Assembly: GCA_031772625.1 (NCBI GenBank)
Contig: CM062805.1
Location: 515,634,102 to 515,698,101 of the forward strand
DNA: 64,000 nt
DNA from: Pinus tabuliformis
Taxonomy: Eukaryota; Streptophyta; Pinopsida; Pinales; Pinaceae
Direction: 5' to 3'
Shown: positions 56,681-64,000 of the stretch, piece by piece
Layout: every line of letters begins with the position of its first letter
How positions within the stretch are numbered: the first letter of the stretch is position 1
Position numbers and translations under genes: made by a program
Notes under the pieces: model-generated
Told to the model about the DNA's origin: nothing
Seen by the model: the letters and a program-made list of their open reading frames with translations, nothing else
Databases searched by the model: none

Positions 56681-59600
56681 CTAGACATCATTCTGACTTA
56701 GACAACTATAGAAGTCCAACTGCTCGACATCCTCATGCTGATCAACAGTAACATATTGATGCCAAGATTGGTAGTCCTTGATAGTGTTTGTGTGTTCCAC
56801 TGTGACATCTGTCTGAAACCTAAACCTTGCCTCCATAACATCCAGGTACATTGCTTAGGCTCCTCTGTCCAACTCGTTTGAAAGCATGCACATCATTGTC
56901 TTCAATGTGGCCGGACTAGCAACATACTTGCGCATGATGTCTACACTAATAGGCAAGTCTGGGCTGGTTGTGGTGCGCATCAACTCGTCAAAGTATGAAT
57001 CAAGCTCCTGCCAGACCTACTTCATTGTCTTCTCTTGGGTGAGAGTCCCAAGTGATGGGATCGCATGTGTGTGCACCACAACATCCATACTCTTGAATAC
57101 TCGTGCATGGGAAGCATGTATGCTAGTGATGAGTTGCGTAGGTCCTCATAGTTCTAGATCTGATTCCCGATACGTGCTTGCAGCTCAACCTCATTGGCCC
57201 TCATCATCTTTGGCAAGTGAAGCGGGGCTCCCTTGTACTTCGTCGTCCATGCTTGCATGCTATCAACAACAGCATGTATGTTCTTTAATATGCCTACTCT
57301 TCTCGCACATCGCTGCTGCCATCCGTGGAGATGGATGATTCCTTGGTGCATGGTACCAAACTTGGAGTACAATGCTCACATAACTATGTCAAAGGACAAT
57401 ACTTCATCTACTATTGCCTTCTTCAGTTCATCTCGGGCGGACATTGTCACCAAGTCTCCTCCTTGCTTGGCCACCTATAGTTCCTTTGCCATTCGCTCAT
57501 TCTCAACTATGAGGAAACGAACACTTGAGCTAGTGGCTTCGACATACACTCTAGTTGCATCGACCAAAGCAACTGGATGCTTGTGCACATTAGTCACGAT
57601 CACTTGTTCTTCAACTTGCGTAGGAGATGTTTGGTCCTCTGGAGTCAGTACTCTGTGAGACTGCACAACTCTGTGATGAGATTCATCAAAGGAGATGTTG
57701 TGCATCTCTGCTTCCGGCTGACCACCAAGGATCTCAGTGCCTCCTTGGTCATTTGAGACTTGCTCATCATCTGGATGCATTGAAGCGGGTGAGTTGACCT
57801 CTTTATGGTGAGGCATGAGGTTGGTGTCCTGTTCCAACTCCTGTTGCTCCATGTCTATGTCCAACTGTTCAAGTGCTTGTTCTATCTCATGAGCAAAGTC
57901 TTGCCCCTGCAATGGTTCACCCTGTTCGCCCGATACCAGCTGCTAAGATGAATCAACTACTTGTACGAGCGTTGTTGCGTCTGTTTGCTCATGATGCACC
58001 CCCTGCTATATCTGCTGCTGTTTCTCTTCCTTTTCCTGTTGGCGCAACTCTTTTTCTTTCCAGAGTTGCTCCCTCAGTTCATGCAACTCCTTCTCCACTT
58101 CTTCCATTCTCTTCTTCTCCCTCTACCTTCGCATGATTCGCTTGTCGCATTGTTGCCTCTTTGCCTGAATAGCCATAAATGCTTGTTCTACAAGTGGATC
58201 TGCTCGAAACTTGTAGCTTTGCTCCTCCTCCATGCGATCGACAATCTTCCTCTTCCCTTTATCACTCATAGGTATGCTTGGCTCTTCTGCCTCTGCTGCT
58301 GCCGCTACTGTTGGTGTTCTTCGTGATGTTGCTTCATGCTGCTTTTGCTAACCACTCTACGGCGAAGCCGACCTGTTCATTGGGCCTAGAGGAATTGTAG
58401 CACTACCTCCATGAGTCTTCCTCAGCCCAATGAAATGCCCCATGGATCCAGTTGAATGGAACTCTCATGCAGTGACCCTTCACAATGAAATGTGGGTCAT
58501 ACAGGCTAAAGCTTCAAAGGTCGATCGAGTACTTCTTCATCTTTTCTACTTCGACATCCACTTGCTTGATACTCCAAATATCATATAACCCAATCCGCAA
58601 TGGAAGAGTGGGCCAAGGTGCCTTCTTCTTCCACTGCTGTCTAGCTGTCAATCCTCCCGAGATGTGATACGCTACTTTCTGCATGACAAGTATGTCCAAG
58701 GCAAACTTTGGCAGAACATGTGGAGGCTTCTTTGCACTAAACATTCGGATGAAAGTGCCAGACGGTGAGGCATACCAATCTGCAATGCCTAACAACGCCT
58801 CCATTGCTTCCTTTGACATGCAGGGTGGAACATTTTCGAATATCATCGTGCATACTGGGGTGACAAAATGGTCGGACATCCGTATGATTACTCCTCTGAA
58901 GTTTCATTTGGACACCAACTTGAAATATGTGTTCACAATAGTCTCTGCCGGTGACCATGCCCACTCAAAGCCCGGGAACTCATGTTGGGCACAGATTGCA
59001 TATAGGATGTAGGTGGACATGTAAAGTTATGCATGCATACCTTCGGGTGACTGTCGAGCCTTCATGACTTGTTCCTTCAGCTGATGAGCTAGTATGCCAG
59101 ACCAATTGCATGGTTTTCCTTCTCTAGCCAGTTGGTCCAATGCGATCACCCAACTCTGAGGAAAGGTTTTAGTGCTTGCTTGGCCACATAGTCGACATGC
59201 GAATATGACCAAGTATTGGTACGCCTTTCTCAATATATTTGTCTTGTAGATCTGATTGGGTGTCATCCTGAAACGAGCTGGCTCCTTTACCCAATCCTTC
59301 AAAATGTCTCTGGAGTTAGCTCTGCTGTTGGGCAAGCTGAATGGAGGACTCATGACAGTCACGGGCTCTGACATTTGATACATCTCATCATAATCTCGTG
59401 CCCAGAAGGTTGCAAGCTTCATCCCACTGACACTACTCAAGGTCATCGTCTCGGGATCAGTGTGAGAGATGATCCAGTGAATCATGTCCGCGCATGGGAA
59501 CGCGGGGTATCTGCATGCAATCTGGTACAAGCCGGACTTGTGAATGTTCATGTACACCTGACGGTCTTCAAGGTCTTCCCCAAAAGTGCCTGTGAATGTT

Positions 59601-59749
59601 TCATTAACCTCTTGCCACTTCAGTTTGATGTCCTTGTCTAGATACAACTTCGTATCTTCATAGATTGACAGACTAGAGGACACCTGCTCAACTGCTTCTC
59701 CAACTGCAACTCCATCAGTGTCCTGTGATCCTGTTCTCTTGGAAGCCAT
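56681..59749 (-). pseudogene. Long decayed gene of unknown function inside the LTR-type element
   Basis: Starts MASKRTGSQDTDG at 59749 and ends at TAG 56681-56683, about 1,020 codons. Frame 1 holds to about 58430, then a one-base shift and a second shift near 57110. About a dozen in-frame stops occur (59027, 58904, 58514, 58357, 58348, 58123, 58006, 57943, 57475, 57373, 57154 and two further on). The N-terminal 480 residues look globular (YQIACRYPAFPCADMIHWII, KAYQYLVIFACRLCGQAS, GLTARQQWKKKAPWPTLPLR). A basic patch KGKRK is followed by a Glu/Lys/Gln-rich coiled coil (58240-58010), an acidic Gln/Glu/His region, and a C-terminal part (VDIMRKYVASPATLKTMM, ARFRFQTDVTVEH). I recognise no domain. 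It is not gag-pol. Long open runs between sparse stops indicate real former coding. Confidence 0.7.
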
Positions 59750-59885
59750 TGAGACAGATGAATACCTGAAAGATCTGGAGACAAGAAACATGCATGGCAA
59801 GAGATATGCCAGTGAAAACAAAGCAAATTGGGGGAAGGACACAACATATACCTAGGAAATTGATGAAAAATATTGTGCAAATTTT

Positions 59886-60205
59886 ACTGGGAGGCTGGGT
59901 GATTGGCTACCAGAACTGAGCAAAATGCAGCCTGGGTTGTCTAGGAGGCAGGACTAGCTGCTGGATTTGTGAAATGCGCAATCTAGTCAGGCAACTGGCT
60001 ATTGGGATTGCATAATGGACAATTCGAACTCGGAAGGACTACTGGCCCAGGGACAGATTTGCACAATTTCTTGGGCCAACCAGCCACTGTCCTCCAGAAA
60101 TGAGCAAAATAGTCCTGGAGGCCAGTGTTGGGCAGTAATGCGCAATTTTGGAGAGGAAGGTGAGCCTTCGTTCCCCAAATTGCGCAATGCAACCTTGGTG
60201 AAGGC
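59886..60205. repeat. Degenerate repeats with palindromic ATTGCGCAAT core, cluster 1
   Basis: About seven cores (aatgcgcaatc, attgcataatg, tttgcacaatt, aatgcgcaattt, attgcgcaatg and variants) every 35-50 bp, with ctggg/ccagg-rich spacers. It lies upstream of the unknown gene's ATG. Confidence 0.6.
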
Positions 60206-60889
60206 AGAGTCAAGCCAAGGTTGGCCCGACTTGCCGATGGGCAACTGAAAGCAAATAAGACAGTGAATGCATGGTGACACTAAGTGATAGTATAAGTGAT
60301 TGACAGTGCATACAAAACATGAATGAAAGATTCAACAAACAGATCAACATGCATGTGAGTGAGGTTGTTCGCCGGTTTGCTGAACATCCGTGAAAAACAG
60401 TTTCATGCATGCGACAACAGTGAGATAGCAACGAAAAGTGAAACAGAACTAGGACAAGCTAGTAAACATGTAAATAATAGCAAGCATTCGAAGAAATCAA
60501 GCAAACAACACTTACACAAGTGAATACACAAAAAATGATAGAAATGTTGAAAAGGACAAGTTGAGGCCACTTACTCGTGAATAGCTGAGTCAGATGTGTT
60601 GAAGAGTCCTAGATGTTCTATGGGATGTCAGAGCTCCAAGATCGATGTGAATGAATGAGCTTTGATGCATCGAATAAATAAGTTTGGTCTCATGACGCGC
60701 ATGCCACAAATATAGGAAAAAGCGACACTTGGAGGGAAACTTCTATGACAACTTTGCATGTAACCCCCGGATGCTAAAAATAGCTCCACGAATCATGGGA
60801 TGCCTTTCGCATGTTGCCTCTTGCTATTCTGGGAAGAGCAAGCATGCATGCATGCAAGTCAAGTTTCCTTGGTCCCGAGTGGAACTGGT
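60206..60889. other. No gene; upstream part of the unknown LTR-type element
   Basis: Ordinary composition with runs of gcatgcatg near 60840. No domain-bearing frame on either strand. Confidence 0.4.
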
Positions 60890-61180
60890 CAACCAGATTG
60901 CTCATGCATGCAGTTGCTCAACTGCTTGGGAAAAATGCGCATTCCTGGCTGGGAGCTTGGCTGACTACCCAAGAGGATTGTGCAATATCTGGGCAGAGTA
61001 GCTGACTACTGCCCAAATTTGTGCAAATCCTGGGTTGAGCAACCCTGCTGGGGAATTTTGAGCAAATCTTGCTAGGAGTGTTGACTGGCAGGATTGTGCA
61101 ATCATGGAGCCCAGAAAGATGCCTGAGAGGATTGCACAATTTCTAGAGGGAAGGTTGGTTGCCCTCCAGAAATGTGTAAT
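60890..61180. repeat. Palindromic-core repeats, cluster 2
   Basis: About eight cores (attgtgcaatat, tttgtgcaaat, ttgagcaaat, attgtgcaatc, attgcacaatt, aatgtgtaatt) at spacing of about 35-45 bp, with spacers such as ctgggcagagtagctgac. Related to 59886-60205. Confidence 0.65.
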
Positions 61181-61589
61181 TTTCAAGGGGAAGCTACTCA
61201 GCCTGCAACTAGACCAAGTTCGGATGAACAGATTGTGAGGGGAATATATCAATTGTGATCGAGCGGCTGTCTTTGTGTGAGGAAAACACTGAAGCTTGAG
61301 TACTTGACGAAGCAAGACAAAGTGCTGTGAAAGGTTCGTAGGGAGGCTCCAAAATAGGCTAAGGCAAGATTTTGGAGGGTGGTTGTAGTCACTACAACAC
61401 TTGGTGACACACTGGTAGAACTCTAGCTATTTGAATGGCTTGTTCGTGAAAAGCAAGTCTAATGCCTCTAGAAGTATTGTTCAGTTCTCAGCTCATCTTG
61501 GTTTCACACTGGTTTGATTGTAAGATGCAACATCTGCCAAACTCTTGGTCGATTGACACACATTCCAAGCCAAGGCAACATAGTTGTTT
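61181..61589. other. Nothing recognised
   Basis: No coding frame or repeat. Junction zone between the unknown LTR-type element and the copia-3 LTR. Confidence 0.35.
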
Positions 61590-62553
61590 CGATTGGGGTT
61601 GATGTGGAAATTCTATCACCACAACATCTGATTTACTTTGCCTACTTATTTTCAATAAGTTATTTATGAAATTCCTTCAATAAACATTAAAATAAATTCA
61701 GCTTTAGATATCACACCATAATACAGAAACAAATACATGCACAAGAATCAACTCATCGACACAAATATTTTGGACAACAGTTTCCGGAAAAACAGAATGT
61801 GGGAAAACTGGTGCAACAAGGGAGGATTTTATTATTCAGCAATTCTTCAGTACAACCGGGTGCCAAACTGGCTTACCCAACAGAGAGAAAAAATTCTCCA
61901 GCACTTCTCCCAGTCCCAGTGTCAACTTGGTTGACCTTTGCATATCTCCCAGACACTCTGCATAATCCCCTTCTTGTCTGCGTCAGCCCCGGGCCTCTCT
62001 GTGTCACCCAGCAGGCCCTCTAGTGACTGTGCAGTCTCCTACTGCCTCAACATCTGCTTGAAAGGCCCTGCGTATGCCTCTCCTGCCTTTGTGTTGGTCT
62101 TCTATTGCTAATCCTAACTCTCTGCTCCATATTTGTTGCCTCCTGCTACTCTCCAGACCACTAGTTCAAATTTCTCAACTAATCCCGCTCCAGAAATCGA
62201 ACTGACTGGTCTCCCTCACTATATTCTCCAACCGTCCCTCAAGCCTCTTCTTATACTTTTCTCATTGGAAATTCAACGACCAAGATTAAGTCCCTAATAA
62301 ACGGCTAAGATTAGATCTGGCTTGATCCATGACTTTTGGACCATTCTAACTCAGTTTTATATGAATTCACATTAATATTTTATTTTACCTAAGTTTAGAC
62401 TTGGGGACTCCATTTAAAATGTTAATTATTTTAATATCTCCCAAACTGGTTAAATTCTGCCCAAACCATTTCTGGGTATTGGAGATCTCATGTGTTTTAG
62501 CCTCTCCACCAATTTTCGTGGCTATATCACATCCGATGCCTCCCAAATCAACA
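61590..62553 (-). repeat. 3' LTR of copia-3 (outer boundary approximate)
   Basis: The inner boundary is clear: on the minus strand, ctaagagggag (purine tract) is followed by TGTTGATTTGGGAGG at 62553. Within it are a TATA-like gtataagaag near 62255 and a gctgaataataaa polyadenylation-type stretch near 61830. The end near 61590 (CCAATCGAAACA) is a guess from terminal motif similarity. Confidence 0.6.
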
Positions 62554-62826
62554 CTCCCTCTTAGCGAGGACTGTGCTCTAGTAATACTCCTCACTGAGTA
62601 TCACCCTGATCATCCGGCAGCGGTCCCTGTGCTGATGCTAAGCCTCCCTACCCAACATCCTCTACAATGTTGCATCCTGTATTGATGCCCATGACTCTGC
62701 TATTGCCATTGCTGCATCTGTATGACAGCTCCCTCTGCATCTGTGTTGATGCTGGTCCTTTTCTCCCAACACTGCATCCGCACTGGAACTCCCTCTACAT
62801 TCGTGCTGCTATCACCCCCATTTCTG
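62554..62826 (-). other. Spacer between copia-3 RNase H stop and purine tract
   Basis: Non-coding, with several copies of gatgctgg / gcatctgtg-like phrases. Confidence 0.5.
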
Positions 62827-64000
62827 CTACTGAAATGGGTTCTTTATCATCCCCATATTTTCCCTCAAGTAATCAAACTTTGTCCTTCCAAGGGCCTTAG
62901 TGAGGATGTCTGCCACTTGTTCTCCTGTAGGAGTGTAGCTCAACTGTATAACTCCTCGTTGGACATAGTCTCTGACAAAGTGACATCGGATATCAATATG
63001 CTTTGGTCGATCATGAAACACTGGATTCTCAGAGAGCTTGATGCAACTCTGATTATCGCACATGATCCTGGTCACCTCCATTTTCCTTCTGAATAGGTTC
63101 ACAAGCAGTTTTCTAAGCCATATGGCCTCACATGAAGTTGTGCTCGTTGCCATATATTCTTCCTCAAATGAGCTCAGAGCCACGGACTTCTGTTTCCTAC
63201 TGCACCAGGAAGTCATTCCTAATCCAATGTTGAAACAATACCCATAGGTACTTTTCTGATCCACTGAACTTCCTGCCCAATCCACATCAGTAAATCCACT
63301 CAACCTAATATCCTTACCCCTGGTGTACAAGAGTCCATAATCGACTGTTCCTTGCAAATACCTGAGAACGTGTTTGGTTGTTGCCCAATGCACCCTCTTC
63401 AGTTCCACCTTGAACTGAATGAGGGTGTTGACAGCATAGCAAATGTCTAGCATGGTATTGAATAGATATATCGAGGAACTTATGAGCTGCCTATATAGGG
63501 TGGGATCAATATCCTTGTCTTCTGATGCATCAATCTTCTTCCAGTTGGTGATCATTGGAGTAGCCATGGGTCTACATTCCTCCATCCTGAATCTTTTTAG
63601 GATTTTTATAGCATACCTCCCTTGCCCAAGGAAGATCTCTCCCTTCTGCTACCAAACTTCCAACCCTAGGAAGTAATGCGTTAGTCCCAAGTCCTTCATA
63701 TCGAATTCTGTGGCTAGATTCTTCTTGCAATCCCCAATGATCCTGGATAATCCTGTCAGAAAGAGATCATCCACATACAATACTAAGAATAGTGGCTCAT
63801 TCTCTATAACTAGATAGTAGAGATTCAGATCCGCGTCACTCTTGACAAATCCCATCTTCTGCAAGTAGCCATCGATTTGACCATAACATGCTCTAGGTGC
63901 CTGTTTCAACCCATACAAGGCTTTCTTCAATCTGCATACATGAGACTTCTTCTCATGTGTCTCAAAGCCCTCTAGTTGTTCAATGCATACCTCTTCTTCT
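62827..64000 (-). pseudogene. copia-3 reverse transcriptase and RNase H (continues past the window)
   Basis: One frame from the window end (EEEVCIEQLEGFETHEKK) through LKKALYGLKQAPRACYGQID, catalytic LVLYVDDLFLTG, DMKDLGLTHYFLGLEVW, a single TAG at 63649-63651, then GQGRYAIKILKRF, RHVLRYLQGT-type ATTKHVLRYLQGTVD, FTDVDWAGS, SRKQKSVALSSFEEEY, RPKHIDIRCHFVRD and ADILTKALGR to the stop at 62827. All RNase H landmarks are present. This is the least decayed pol in the window. The one stop could be C-to-T (CAG to TAG). Upstream gag, protease and integrase are outside the window. Confidence 0.93.

Larger units (their letters stand above)
55787..61590 (-). mobile_element. LTR-type element of unknown family inserted in copia-2 (5' part not seen)
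   Basis: copia-2 integrase is interrupted exactly at 55787. From there is an LTR-like block (55787-56532), a purine tract, a long unrecognised gene (56681-59749, minus) and about 1.8 kb with palindromic-core repeats. No gag, protease, reverse transcriptase or integrase was found, so it would be non-autonomous. The right boundary is uncertain and set where copia-3's LTR probably begins. The likely reading is that copia-3 landed inside this element, so its 5' LTR and the rest of copia-2 lie beyond the window. Confidence 0.55.

Noticed and set aside
57873-58326. Plus-strand hydrophobic frames
   Set aside because: Antisense of the Glu/Gln-rich coiled coil of the unknown gene.
61380-61410. CACTA transposon end (cactacaacac)
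   Set aside because: No matching inverted end or 3-bp duplication was found on the other side.

Overview
This window is nuclear DNA from a large, repeat-rich plant genome. The evidence is Ty1/copia, Ty3/gypsy (including a chromovirus), L1-type LINEs with a DUF4283 ORF1, a tRNA-derived SINE, and one host exon resembling plant ICT1-type peptidyl-tRNA hydrolases. Several protein styles resemble gymnosperm retroelements, but I cannot fix the lineage. Almost everything is nested, decayed mobile elements; the only candidate host coding sequence is one exon (14779-15067, minus).

Layout. 392-2484 (minus): short LINE carrying only ORF1, with a 16-bp exact target-site duplication (TSD) and a ubiquitin-like domain inside ORF1. 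3035-14076: old gypsy relic (gypsy-1, plus strand), split by an LTR-complete but internally deleted copia element (copia-1, 3087-10938) and by a solo LTR (11178-12458); copia-1 itself holds a related solo LTR in reverse orientation (6737-8728). 14779-15067: orphan host exon. 15595-15960 (minus): LINE 3' fragment. 16769-24180 (plus): full-length L1-type LINE with TSD. 23563-30546: 3.49-kb tandem duplication covering the LINE 3' end, its flank and a SINE. 30978-36756 (plus): gypsy-2 with very short LTRs. 36757-43807: non-coding DNA with several local duplications. 43808-55786 (minus): copia-2, interrupted by the complete chromovirus gypsy-3 (45958-54149, plus), which itself contains a long palindrome and a probable solo LTR. 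55787 to about 61.6 kb (minus): LTR-type element inserted into copia-2, carrying a long unrecognised, decayed gene and an array of palindromic motifs. About 61.6-64.0 kb (minus): copia-3, running off the window.

How the parts relate. In each nest, the reading frame of the outer element resumes on the other side of the inner one, so relative ages can be read: gypsy-1 is older than copia-1, which is older than its inner solo LTR; copia-2 is older than gypsy-3 and older than the 55.8-61.6-kb element, which is probably older than copia-3. No pol frame is intact and many stops look like C-to-T changes, as expected of methylated, silenced repeats. The most unusual item is the ORF1-only LINE: a gap-free 76-residue ubiquitin-like domain ending in LRLRGG lies directly before the RNA-binding part of ORF1, and the element shares a 3' stem-loop with the full-length LINE, which suggests trans-mobilisation.
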